Positions 6,430 to 14,361 of a stretch of 20,173 bases of DNA are shown here, piece after piece. Source of the DNA: a virus; the IMG/VR virus record IMGVR_UViG_3300001450_000447, positions 1 through 20,173 of that record. The stretch is one strand, 5' to 3'. The translations under genes and the position numbers were made by a program. A model generated the notes under the pieces. It ran no database searches. It was not told the origin of the DNA and saw nothing but the letters and a program-made list of their open reading frames with translations. Positions within the stretch are counted from its first letter, which is position 1. The number at the start of each line of letters is the position of its first letter.

Positions 6430-7187
6430 AGCATTTAGTAATCCCAGATACTCAAGTAAAGCCAGGCATTAGCCTGGACTACTTGCGTTGGATAGGACAG
6501 TATGCTGCTGAAAAACAACCAGATGTAATTGTACATATAGGAGACTTTGCAGATATGCCTAGCCTTTCTTCATATGATACAGGTAAGAAATCATTTGAGG
6601 GTAGAACATACAAAGCTGATATACGTGCTGCGTTAAAAGGAATGGAAATATTACTCGAACCTATCAAACGTTTAAATAAAAAACTAGCAAGATCTAAAAA
6701 GAAACTTTACAAACCTAAGATGGTACTTACATTAGGTAACCATGAAGATAGAATTACTAGGTCAGTTGAGTATGATAGAAAACTAGAAGGTCTTGTAGAC
6801 TTAGGAGATCTAAAATATGAAGAATTTGGCTGGACTGTTGTTCCTTATTTGGACGTTATTAGTATCAACGGCATTGCTTACTCTCACTATTTTGCTTCTG
6901 GTGTCATGGGTAGACCGGTTACTTCAGCTAATGCTCTCTTAACTAAGAAACATATGTCTTGCTTTGCAGGTCATCAACAAGGTAGACAAATAGCTTATGG
7001 TAGACGAGCTGATGGTACAGAAATGACAGCTATTATATCAGGTAGTGCTTATGTACATGATGAAGAGTATTTATCACATCAAACTAACCAGCATTGGAGA
7101 GGAATTTATATGCTCCATGATGTTAAAGATGGTAGCTTCGATGAGATGGCAGTGTCAATGAAATACTTAAAAGAAAAATTTGCTTGA
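6426..7187 (+). CDS. Calcineurin-like metallophosphoesterase with altered metal site
   Basis: The 253-residue protein has the ordered motifs of the calcineurin-like superfamily: PDTQ (D8, Q10), GDFAD (D40, D43), GNHED (N105, H106), YSHYF (H154) and GHQQG (H183). Relatives hydrolyse phosphodiesters or phosphomonoesters with a two-metal centre; the substrate here is unknown. The family pattern is DxH and GHxH, whereas this protein has DxQ and GHxQ. Both lost His residues normally bind the same metal (M1), while the M2 ligands are kept. The gene is last before the second promoter, and that promoter's -35 box overlaps its stop codon. A GC-rich inverted repeat lies in its 5' coding end. Confidence 0.88.
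   Translation: MKHLVIPDTQVKPGISLDYLRWIGQYAAEKQPDVIVHIGDFADMPSLSSYDTGKKSFEGRTYKADIRAALKGMEILLEPIKRLNKKLARSKKKLYKPKMVLTLGNHEDRITRSVEYDRKLEGLVDLGDLKYEEFGWTVVPYLDVISINGIAYSHYFASGVMGRPVTSANALLTKKHMSCFAGHQQGRQIAYGRRADGTEMTAIISGSAYVHDEEYLSHQTNQHWRGIYMLHDVKDGSFDEMAVSMKYLKEKFA
6462..6477 (+). other. GC-rich hairpin in the 5' coding region of the phosphoesterase gene
   Basis: CCAGGC and GCCTGG are perfect reverse complements around an ATTA loop. Ten of the twelve stem bases are G or C, in a neighbourhood that is mostly A and T. The hairpin starts 36 bases after the ATG and spans codons for PGISLD, using GGC, AGC and CTG, which are uncommon in this window. There is no U-tract after it, so it is not a standard terminator. 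It could slow or protect the mRNA or be a protein site; the function is unknown. Confidence 0.45.
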
Positions 7188-7212
7188 CTTTTTATAAAGG
7201 ATGTGGTATAAT
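7184..7212 (+). promoter_or_regulatory. Host-type sigma70 promoter, extended -10, overlapping a gene start
   Basis: TTGACT at 7184-7189 and a perfect TATAAT at 7207-7212 are 17 bases apart, with TGG before the -10 box. Transcription should begin near 7219, inside the DUF3310 reading frame that starts at 7213. The -35 box overlaps the TGA of the phosphoesterase gene. The AAAGG ribosome binding site for the DUF3310 gene lies in the promoter spacer, so transcripts made here would lack it. The promoter therefore probably serves the genes from 7427 on, including the ribonucleotide reductase. Confidence 0.72.
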
Positions 7213-7452
7213 ATGGATAAAGCTAATAAAAAACAAATAGGTGGATCTCATTACAAAGATTATAAGATTCAACCTATAGATTTTATACATAAAAATAACA
7301 TACCTTTTATAGAAGGATGTATTATTAAATATATTGTTAGATGGAAACATAAGGGTGGTCATCAAGACTTAGATAAATGTATACACTACTTAGAATTATT
7401 AAAAGAACTACATAAGGACACTAATAATGATTCATTACGTAATGGTAATTAG
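7213..7452 (+). CDS. DUF3310 family protein
   Basis: A 79-residue protein with the hallmark IGGSHYKDYKIQPIDFI near the start, then IIKYIVRWKHKGGHQDLDKCIHYLELL. This is the DUF3310 pattern, often labelled nucleotide kinase in phage annotations without firm biochemical proof. It has no Walker A motif, so kinase activity is doubtful. The ATG at 7213 directly follows the TATAAT box. An in-frame ATG at 7201 lies within the promoter spacer and touches the AAGG, so it is the poorer start. From 7213 the AAAGG is about 12 bases upstream, which is long. Translation should come from read-through of upstream transcripts. Confidence 0.82.
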   Translation: MDKANKKQIGGSHYKDYKIQPIDFIHKNNIPFIEGCIIKYIVRWKHKGGHQDLDKCIHYLELLKELHKDTNNDSLRNGN

Positions 7453-7627
7453 TATTATGCTTACACCAGTAGGTCCAAGTGATTGGAAATACATAGGACA
7501 TTTTGTTAACTGTACTCAAGCTTACGAACATGTTAAGAAACATCACCCTAAAGCTACATCAACACGATGTTTATTAGAAGAATACATTCATCTTCCCAAA
7601 GATTTAGAATTTAAGTACCACATTTAA
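7427..7627 (+). CDS. Small protein, unknown
   Basis: A 66-residue protein with a hydrophobic start (MIHYVMVISIMLTPVG) and a middle DWKYIGHFVNCTQAYEHVKKHHPKA containing one of its two Cys and several His. AAGG lies 7 bases before ATG 7427, which overlaps the DUF3310 gene by 26 bases. An internal ATG at 7442 is possible. The hydrophobic start could be a weak signal or membrane segment, and a secreted form with the Cys pair C25/C44 bonded is conceivable. I do not recognise a family. Confidence 0.65.
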   Translation: MIHYVMVISIMLTPVGPSDWKYIGHFVNCTQAYEHVKKHHPKATSTRCLLEEYIHLPKDLEFKYHI

Positions 7628-7647
7628 TTGGAAAGGTCGGTCATACA

Positions 7648-7830
7648 TTGCTTACTTTTGAAGAAATACTAAACGAGCTTAAAAGAGTCGAAGAAACTAC
7701 TCTTATTGAAATGCTAAATGTCACATCAGACGAAATTGTTGAACATTTTAGAGATAAAATAGAGGAAAATATTGATTATTTTAAAGATTTTGCAAACGAA
7801 AATATAGAGGAAATGCACGATTATGAGTAA
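7648..7830 (+). CDS. Small acidic helical protein, TTG start
   Basis: A 60-residue acidic, mostly helical protein (TFEEILNELKRVEETTLIEMLN, then DEIVEHFRDKIEENI), with no Cys and no membrane segment. No ATG is available near the front, so the start appears to be TTG at 7648 with GGAAAGG about 11 bases upstream. Similar short TFEEI-like proteins occur next to nucleotide-metabolism genes in phages as far as I recall. The end overlaps the reductase start by 8 bases. The function is unknown; tight coupling to the reductase gene hints at co-expression only. Confidence 0.68.
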   Translation: MLTFEEILNELKRVEETTLIEMLNVTSDEIVEHFRDKIEENIDYFKDFANENIEEMHDYE

Positions 7831-9691
7831 CTTACCCTCCGTCTATCAAGACGTTATAGGATTATCAAGATACGCAAGGTATCTACCAAAAGAAAATAGA
7901 AGAGAAAATTGGACAGAAACAGTAGATAGATTAATATCTTATATTAAAACAAAAGTCCCCAATCTTAAAGAACATAAAGAAATTAGAGAAGCTGTATTAA
8001 ATTTAGATGTAATGCCATCTATGAGACTTCTTATGTCAGCAGGAGAGGCTTGTGAAAGAGACAATATTGCAGCTTACAATTGTTCTTACCTCGCTATTAA
8101 TAATAAACGAGCTTTTTCAGAGGCTTTATATATATTAATGAACGGTACAGGAGTAGGATTTAGTTGTGAAAGACAAGAAATTAATAAATTACCAGTTATA
8201 CCAGAAGATATTAATAAATGTGACGATACTATCGTTGTTGGTGACAGCAAGCTCGGCTGGGCAAAGGCATTTAAGAAACTCTTATCATCCCTATGGGAAG
8301 GTGATATACCTACAGTGGACTACTCCCAGGTCAGACCAGCTGGAGCTAGGCTCAAAACCTTTGGTGGTAGAGCCAGTGGACCGGAACCTCTTAAACGATT
8401 GTTTGATTTTGTTATAGAATCTTTTAATCATGCTAAAGGACGTAAATTAAATTCCTTAGAAGTCCATGATATCATATGTATGGTAGGTGAAATAGTGGTT
8501 GTAGGAGGAGTCAGAAGATCTGCTCTTATTTCGTTATCAAATCTAACTGACAAAAGAATGAGAGAAGCTAAAATGGGTGCCTGGTACAATGATTTTGCAT
8601 ACCGTGGATTAGCTAATAACTCAGTTGCTTATACAGAAAAACCTGATATGGAAACATTCATGGATGAATGGGTATCCTTAGTTAAATCTAAGTCAGGAGA
8701 ACGTGGTATATTCAACAGAGTTGCTGCACAAAAACAAGCAGCTAAACAAGGTAGAGTTAAAGATCTAAACTACGGTACAAATCCATGTAGTGAGATTATA
8801 TTACGTGACAAACAGTTTTGTAACTTAACAGAAGTAGTTGTAAGACAAGGTGATACAGAAGCTACACTCACTAAGAAAGTTAAAATTGCTACAATACTAG
8901 GTACAATTCAATCTACATTATCAAACTTTAAATTCTTATCTCATGAATGGAAAGATAATACAATGGAAGAAAGATTATTAGGTGTTTCATTAACAGGTAT
9001 TATGGATGCTAAAATAACATCTAATCCAGATCCAAAATTATTAGAAAGGTTACGAGATCATGCAAGAAAAACAAATCATAAGTACGCAGACTTACTTGAC
9101 ATCCCACGATCAAAAAGTATTACGTGTGTTAAACCTTCTGGGACTGTCTCTCAGCTTGTTGACAGTTCTAGCGGCATACATGCTCGTCATAACGACTATT
9201 ACATAAGAACTATCCGTATGGATAAAAAAGATCCTATCTATGAATTCTTAAAAGATAGAGGGGTGCAAGTAGAAGATGAACAGTATAGACCTGACTCAAC
9301 TGCAGTGTTTAGCTTTCCTATGAAAGCACCCAAAGGAGCAGTTACTAGAAACGATATGACAGCTATTGAACAAATGGAAAACTGGTTAGTATATCAAAGA
9401 CATTGGTGTGAGCATAAACCTTCTGTTACTATTTCTGTTAAAGATAATGAATGGATGGAAGTAGGTGCTTGGGTATGGAAACATTTTGATGAAATCTCAG
9501 GTATATCTTTCTTACCTCATAGTGATCATACTTATGTACAAGCTCCTTATCAAGATGCTACAAAAGAAGAATATGAAGCATTATATAAGAAAACCCCTAA
9601 GTCTATAGATTGGAGTCAATTTGTAGAAATAGATGATAATACAGTAGGTGCTCAAACATTAGCATGTACTGGAGGAAACTGTGAAATATGA
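7823..9691 (+). CDS. nrdJ: Class II (adenosylcobalamin-dependent) ribonucleotide reductase
   Basis: Converts ribonucleotides to deoxyribonucleotides for phage DNA synthesis. The thiyl/redox cysteines of the monomeric Lactobacillus leichmannii enzyme (C119, C408, E410, C419, C731, C736) correspond to C87 (YNCSYL), C322 and E324 (NPCSEI), C333 (FCNLTE), C615 and C620 (ACTGGNCEI). The spacings 322-333 and 615-620 match. GGVRRSA and VKPSGTVSQLV are further family signatures. No radical-generating small subunit gene or glycyl-radical motif is present, which supports class II. At 622 residues it is shorter than the 739-residue L. leichmannii protein. GAGGA lies about 11 bases before ATG 7823. It sits downstream of the second promoter. 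Confidence 0.93.
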   Translation: MSNLPSVYQDVIGLSRYARYLPKENRRENWTETVDRLISYIKTKVPNLKEHKEIREAVLNLDVMPSMRLLMSAGEACERDNIAAYNCSYLAINNKRAFSEALYILMNGTGVGFSCERQEINKLPVIPEDINKCDDTIVVGDSKLGWAKAFKKLLSSLWEGDIPTVDYSQVRPAGARLKTFGGRASGPEPLKRLFDFVIESFNHAKGRKLNSLEVHDIICMVGEIVVVGGVRRSALISLSNLTDKRMREAKMGAWYNDFAYRGLANNSVAYTEKPDMETFMDEWVSLVKSKSGERGIFNRVAAQKQAAKQGRVKDLNYGTNPCSEIILRDKQFCNLTEVVVRQGDTEATLTKKVKIATILGTIQSTLSNFKFLSHEWKDNTMEERLLGVSLTGIMDAKITSNPDPKLLERLRDHARKTNHKYADLLDIPRSKSITCVKPSGTVSQLVDSSSGIHARHNDYYIRTIRMDKKDPIYEFLKDRGVQVEDEQYRPDSTAVFSFPMKAPKGAVTRNDMTAIEQMENWLVYQRHWCEHKPSVTISVKDNEWMEVGAWVWKHFDEISGISFLPHSDHTYVQAPYQDATKEEYEALYKKTPKSIDWSQFVEIDDNTVGAQTLACTGGNCEI

Positions 9692-9834
9692 CAATCTCAA
9701 TAGGTCCTATCTGTGGAGTTCAAGTAGGTGTTGAACTCACAGAAGGTCAAATAGATGATAAACGCATAGGTTATTTTTTAATAGATGTTTTTATATTAAG
9801 AATACAATGTGCTTGGTTTATTAACAATGAATAA
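9688..9834 (+). CDS. Small ORF after the reductase, unknown
   Basis: ATG 9688 overlaps the reductase TGA as ATGA and opens a 48-residue frame (MTISIGPICGVQVGVEL near the start, a hydrophobic stretch YFLIDVFILRI, then CAWFINNE). GGAGG lies upstream at 9671-9675, about 12 bases off. The hydrophobic stretch is too short and interrupted by Asp and Arg to be a clear membrane segment. Tight packing and the ATGA overlap are the main support; no family is recognised. Confidence 0.5.
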   Translation: MTISIGPICGVQVGVELTEGQIDDKRIGYFLIDVFILRIQCAWFINNE

Positions 9835-9958
9835 TTTCTTTGAAATACTTCTTAATAGTAAACCTAATGCTAAACAATTTGGAGAATTAAACATGGGAAA
9901 CCGAGATAAGCCTAAAAGAGAGGCTAAAAAACCTAAAAAACAACAAAATCCTTTATAA
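9827..9958 (+). CDS. Tiny Lys/Pro-rich protein at the end of the plus-strand module
   Basis: A 43-residue frame overlaps the preceding ORF by 8 bases. Its last 21 residues, beginning MGNRDKPKREAKKPKK, resemble a widespread family of very short Lys/Pro-rich proteins of unknown function. An internal ATG at 9893 is preceded by GGAGA at the ideal distance of 7 bases, so the real product may be only that 21-residue part. The upstream part is ordinary-looking (NNFFEILLNSKPNAKQFGEL). It is the last rightward gene before the strand switch. Confidence 0.5.
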   Translation: MNNFFEILLNSKPNAKQFGELNMGNRDKPKREAKKPKKQQNPL

Positions 9959-9975
9959 CACTATTTTAAGAGCTA

Positions 9976-10035
9976 TAGTAAGCTTTTCACTATATTTGAT
10001 ACTAAAGTACCAGTTAAGTAGTAAAGAGCTTACTA
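9976..10035. terminator. Inverted repeat between convergent modules, possible bidirectional terminator
   Basis: TAGTAAGCT (9976-9984) pairs perfectly with AGCTTACTA (10027-10035) and the stem can extend by three weak pairs. A smaller repeat, TATAGT/ACTATA (9974-9979, 9989-9994), competes with it. The loop of about 36 bases is long and no U-run of the standard type follows on either strand, so intrinsic termination would be weak. The position, in the only gap between two convergent modules (9959-10054), makes a termination or collision-control role reasonable. Confidence 0.35.
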
Positions 10036-10054
10036 GAAGCTATTATAACTAAAA

Positions 10055-13000
10055 TTATTGTTCAGGAAGGTTATATTTTCTACGTAACTCAAGTTCTCTT
10101 TGTCTAGACTCTCTACGTTTTTTTCTACGTTCTTCAGACCTTGCTTGGTCTCTCGTTTTAATTTTAAAGTCAATTTGTCTACTTAATACTCTTTCATTTG
10201 GTCCATCTGCATTAACAATTTGAGAAGCTAATGGAATACTTGTTCCAAGTTTTTTAAGAACGTCTCTTGCTATGTATTGTGCTGGATCATTTACATTATA
10301 TATTTCTCTTCCATTGTAGAATGTAGTATTTAATAATAATTCTGCTCCTAATGTTAGAGTAGGATTTATAGTAGCTAAGTTTTGAAATAATGCATAGGGA
10401 TCTTTACTGCCTTCTCCAACTTTAAATGAAGTATCTAATACGTGAAGTATACCAGCTCTTCTCATATAACCATCATCAGCATTAAATAGTTCTCTAAATA
10501 GTGCATCTAATATAGGATAAATAATTAATGATGCTGACGCTAGTGCTAATCCTGAGTCAGCTCCATCTTTAAATTGTTCTTTAATTGTTCTTCCTTTAGC
10601 TACATCTTTAGCTCCTATAAAATCAGCTACTTTTTCTAACCCTCCTTTTCTTAATGGAGCATCTAATGGAGCCATTATATCACGTAATGTATTAAGTCCA
10701 GAACTAACCATACCATGTTTATATCTAGCAAAAATAACTACACTTTGATTTTGCAATATTTTAGATAAAACCCTAGATAATTGAGCACCTAACACTTTTT
10801 CACCTACTCGTATAGGAATACGATAGCTAGGTAAATGTGATTCAACTAATTGTATTTGTTGTTTCATTGTAAGATTAGGATACTGTCTTTGTTTTTGTTT
10901 AAGAAGCATCATAAACATAACATCACGAGTATGCCACATTGAGTTCTGAGAAAAATTAGAAAGCCTACCGTAGGTCTCACCTACTTGTCTATTCATTATT
11001 TTATCTGCTTTAGCAAAAAAAGAAGCACTTGAAGACGTAGGAGTACTATAAAAATCTTTATGGTTTTGTCTAAATATACTATCTAAAATTGTAGTATTTT
11101 TAATATTAGTAGACATCATAGAAGAGTTATTTCTTAAGGCTTCTCTGTATACTTCTCCAAACTCTGAAACTTGTTTTTCTGCCCACATCATATCTTCTTT
11201 AAACAAAGCTCTTGCTTTAGGACTCCAGGTTCTCATAAACCCTTTTGTAGAGTAAAAGTGAATAAGCTCGTTGTGCATGTGAGGAATAGGGTTAAGCATC
11301 ATGTTTTTAACAAGAGCATCTGATACTTTTGTTAAAACATTCTTTGGTCTAGGTCTATTAGCATCTTCTAATATTTCTGCTGTTCTATCTTTATAATAAT
11401 ATTTATCTAAATCTTTATATGATTGAGTTAAATCTTCAGTAACTTTTTTAAACCCTTCAGGAGCTCTTTCTCCTGGTTTAAGTTTAACAGCGTTTTCTTT
11501 AAAATATTTAGATTTTTTAAAATTTGTTTCAAAAACTAAATCTCTTTCTATTTGTTTTAATTCTGCAAGACGATCAAAAAGAACAGCAGGAGACTCTGCT
11601 ACATATTGTAACTTTGTTTGATTTCTTAATTCTTTTCTAGTAGCTTCTCTAACTTCAAGAGGACCTAATTTATCTCCTGATTTAGATATACCCCCACTTT
11701 GATTATTTAATTCAGTTAATGCTCTGTCTTTAACAAAAACTTTCTCACCTTTTGCATTTTTAGTAGCTTTTAAAACAGTTGTAGTAGGTCCTCCTATTTG
11801 ATTAGGATTCACATCAAGAGCTATTACTTGTCGTTGTCTAGTTAAAGGATTAAATAAAGTAAAATATGCCCTACCTGATAAAGCATCTGCAGCAGTACGT
11901 CTTCTACCAAAAGGATCATTAATTTTAAATTTATCACCTAAAACATTTTTAAAGAACCCTTCACGTTTTTGTAACATTCGTCTAGGAAAAATTTTACCTG
12001 TTTTATTAGCATTAATAATAATATCTTTTTCTAATTTACCTGCTTTATGTAATTTTTTTATAAGAGCATTATAGTCTTTCATAGCAGGTTTAAATATATC
12101 ATTATATATTTGTCTTTCTACTTTAGTTAGAGTAGGTCTTTTACCTCTCATAGTAGAATCCCATGTCATATAATCTACAATATCATCATATACTTTATTA
12201 TGAGCTTCTTTGTTTTTACCAAAAAGTTTATTAAGTTTAGTAGTTAAAGACATTTGAATAAGAGTAGTATAAGAATTATCTAATTTTTGTTGTCCTCTAC
12301 CAGCAAGTTCATTAATTGAAGCTGCTTGCTCTTCTGTTTTAACATCCCTAGCTTCTTTAGCAAAACGTCTATTTGTAGATGACTGTAAAGCTTCTTTTAC
12401 AAAGTTTTCTGGAGGAAAATCAAATGGAATACCTTTATCTGTTTGTGTTACTTTACCAAAAGTAGCTGCATTTTTATACTCTTGTAAGTGTTTTGAATCA
12501 TAACCTAATTTAGATCTAGCTTCAATAGCTTTATTTATTTGTGCTAAGTCTGAATTACCTGTTATTCTTTTAATAGTTCCTGTTAAACCTGTACCAGATG
12601 AAACTTTTCCTCCAATATTTATTATAGGTTTTGCAATAGTATTAGATTTAAGCATAGCCATTTCAGTAAATGCAACACCTAATTCAGAAGGAAGTCCTGT
12701 ATCTACCTCAACTTCTTTAGCTATTCCTAGAATATTTTCACCTAACCAAGATAATGCTCTACCTGTTACAGATTTATCTTTTAAATTTTGTAAATCTTTT
12801 TGAACTTCTTTCCATTCATCATTTTTTTGTTTACTTATTTTAGATGTATAGTAATCCATAAATAAGTCAGAGTTTTTACTTGGATTAAGAAAAACAGCAC
12901 TTTCTCTTATATTTTTATCAGCTCTTTCAGCAGATGCTTTAAACGTAGCATTTTTATCTAAATCAACTAATTTATATAAATCTTCTTTTGTATGAATACC

Positions 13001-13330
13001 TTTTTCTATTTTATCTTCTAATATTCTTCCTTCATTCCAAAGATTAGCTTTAGAATAAACATAATCTAAGCCTGCTGCAATAGGAACACCTACAGCACTT
13101 GTCTGAAACTCTCCTATAACAGCTGCAAAAAAATCATTTAAGGCTCCTATTTCTCCTATAAAACCATCATGTAATTGATCACCTAATGAAGGTTCTTTAG
13201 TAAAGATTTTTTTATAATAATCTGGATCATTTTGAGCAAGATAGGCATTAGCATCAAAAGATGTTTTTTCAGTAGGCATAGCTACAGACACACCTTTTGA
13301 TTCTAAATATGCATTAGGATCAAATTCCAT
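10055..13330 (-). CDS. Large internal virion / DNA-ejection protein, putative
   Basis: At 1091 residues this is the largest product and lies last in the leftward late operon. Its N-terminus has two copies of a short repeat, FDPNAYL (residues 3-9) and FDANAYL (24-30), a motif I have seen at the front of large phage internal or ejection proteins. The rest is mostly helical and Lys-rich, with one hydrophobic stretch in the last quarter (GLALASASLIIYPIL) and a highly basic tail (RSEERRKKRRESRQRELEL) suited to DNA or membrane contact. No lysozyme or transglycosylase motif was seen. The start follows the previous stop by one base. Order and size match the core-protein slot of T7-like phages, but no homology to T7 gp15 or gp16 is visible. 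Confidence 0.7.
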   Translation of the reverse strand: MEFDPNAYLESKGVSVAMPTEKTSFDANAYLAQNDPDYYKKIFTKEPSLGDQLHDGFIGEIGALNDFFAAVIGEFQTSAVGVPIAAGLDYVYSKANLWNEGRILEDKIEKGIHTKEDLYKLVDLDKNATFKASAERADKNIRESAVFLNPSKNSDLFMDYYTSKISKQKNDEWKEVQKDLQNLKDKSVTGRALSWLGENILGIAKEVEVDTGLPSELGVAFTEMAMLKSNTIAKPIINIGGKVSSGTGLTGTIKRITGNSDLAQINKAIEARSKLGYDSKHLQEYKNAATFGKVTQTDKGIPFDFPPENFVKEALQSSTNRRFAKEARDVKTEEQAASINELAGRGQQKLDNSYTTLIQMSLTTKLNKLFGKNKEAHNKVYDDIVDYMTWDSTMRGKRPTLTKVERQIYNDIFKPAMKDYNALIKKLHKAGKLEKDIIINANKTGKIFPRRMLQKREGFFKNVLGDKFKINDPFGRRRTAADALSGRAYFTLFNPLTRQRQVIALDVNPNQIGGPTTTVLKATKNAKGEKVFVKDRALTELNNQSGGISKSGDKLGPLEVREATRKELRNQTKLQYVAESPAVLFDRLAELKQIERDLVFETNFKKSKYFKENAVKLKPGERAPEGFKKVTEDLTQSYKDLDKYYYKDRTAEILEDANRPRPKNVLTKVSDALVKNMMLNPIPHMHNELIHFYSTKGFMRTWSPKARALFKEDMMWAEKQVSEFGEVYREALRNNSSMMSTNIKNTTILDSIFRQNHKDFYSTPTSSSASFFAKADKIMNRQVGETYGRLSNFSQNSMWHTRDVMFMMLLKQKQRQYPNLTMKQQIQLVESHLPSYRIPIRVGEKVLGAQLSRVLSKILQNQSVVIFARYKHGMVSSGLNTLRDIMAPLDAPLRKGGLEKVADFIGAKDVAKGRTIKEQFKDGADSGLALASASLIIYPILDALFRELFNADDGYMRRAGILHVLDTSFKVGEGSKDPYALFQNLATINPTLTLGAELLLNTTFYNGREIYNVNDPAQYIARDVLKKLGTSIPLASQIVNADGPNERVLSRQIDFKIKTRDQARSEERRKKRRESRQRELELRRKYNLPEQ

Positions 13331-13331
13331 A

Positions 13332-14345
13332 TTAAGGAGTCTTTTGAGTATTAAGGAAATTTAAAATTTGACGAGCAGCTTTATCTCCAGGATCTTTATT
13401 TAATCTATCTATTGCATAATTATAAGCTTCTTGATCTTTTTTATCAAGTCCCGGAGGCATTCCAGAATCTTTTGTATTAACTTCAACTCCCATTTCTTGT
13501 TGTATTAATGTTTTAATTTCGTTTAACATATTAGAAGGTAAGTTAATTTCAGTTTTTGTAAAAGGATTATATTTCATGCCTTTATCAATATATTTATATT
13601 CTTTAGTTTCTTTACCATCCGTATCTTTCTTTTTCATGCTAAGTACAGACTCTGTCATTTTTTGAGCTTGACCAGGAGTAAATAAAGGTATTGTATTACC
13701 ATATTCATCTTTAGAAGTCATTAATAATATTTCTCTATGAAGTTTTTGATAAACATTTCTAATTAAATCAGGATCATCGCTTCCAATACCTCTAGCAAAT
13801 CTATCAGAGTCTCCATATTGGGTAGATTGTTCATCATTATAATTATCATTTACTATGCGATAATGATCTCTATTCTGATCCATATTTTTTTCAGCTTGCT
13901 TTCGTGAATAATCTGCTACTTTTAGACCTTTTGCATTTTCTGCTGTCATCAAAGCGGCATCTGTAGTTGCTTTTTTATATTGTTGATCTGCCATTACATT
14001 TTGTAAACCTAATATATATTTAGCAGATACGCCACTTTGTCTCATTGCATCCATTAAAGCAGGATATACTTTACTAGGATCTCCCATTTCTTCTTTTGAT
14101 AAAGTTTTATTAATTGAAAATAAAGCATTATCAACAGCTGTTTTATCTCTTAGTAATGGATCTTCAGAACCAAATATTCCACCTCTACCTAAAGTATTTC
14201 TACCTATCTTATTTACACCTGCTAAAATAGGACCATATCCTGTAGGAGCTCCAGCACTAGCAGTAGCATCTGACCTTTGATTTAATAACTCCTGTGCTTG
14301 TAGTCTTTCATCAAAGTTAAATAATTTTTCAATTGTTAATGCCAT
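13332..14345 (-). CDS. Putative internal virion protein
   Basis: A 337-residue protein with Gly/Ala turns near the front (SAGAPTGYGPILAGVNK, GRGGIFGSEDPLL), then long helical stretches rich in Gln, Asp, Lys and Met. It has no cysteine and no membrane segment. I chose the ATG at 14345 because AAAGGA lies 8 bases upstream. A longer frame to 14402 would overlap the preceding gene by 41 bases and lacks support. Its place between a small Gly/Ala/Met-rich protein and the giant protein fits the second of three ejection or internal proteins in podoviruses. Function is inferred from context only. Confidence 0.62.
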   Translation of the reverse strand: MALTIEKLFNFDERLQAQELLNQRSDATASAGAPTGYGPILAGVNKIGRNTLGRGGIFGSEDPLLRDKTAVDNALFSINKTLSKEEMGDPSKVYPALMDAMRQSGVSAKYILGLQNVMADQQYKKATTDAALMTAENAKGLKVADYSRKQAEKNMDQNRDHYRIVNDNYNDEQSTQYGDSDRFARGIGSDDPDLIRNVYQKLHREILLMTSKDEYGNTIPLFTPGQAQKMTESVLSMKKKDTDGKETKEYKYIDKGMKYNPFTKTEINLPSNMLNEIKTLIQQEMGVEVNTKDSGMPPGLDKKDQEAYNYAIDRLNKDPGDKAARQILNFLNTQKTP

Positions 14346-14361
14346 AATTTTTCCTTTTAAA

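Noticed and set aside
7201-7212. ATG 7201 as the start of the DUF3310 gene
   Set aside because: It would abut the AAAGG ribosome binding site with no spacing and add residues MWYN encoded by promoter sequence; ATG 7213 is a better, although not ideal, choice.
8236-8360. A slightly GC-richer patch in the reductase gene as possible recent transfer
   Set aside because: It encodes conserved reductase segments (LGWAKAF, RPAGARLKTFGG), so codon constraint is the simpler reason; no breakpoints were seen.
8166-8417. An 83-residue plus-strand frame inside the reductase gene
   Set aside because: It overlaps the conserved reductase region in another frame and has no ribosome binding site or recognisable content.
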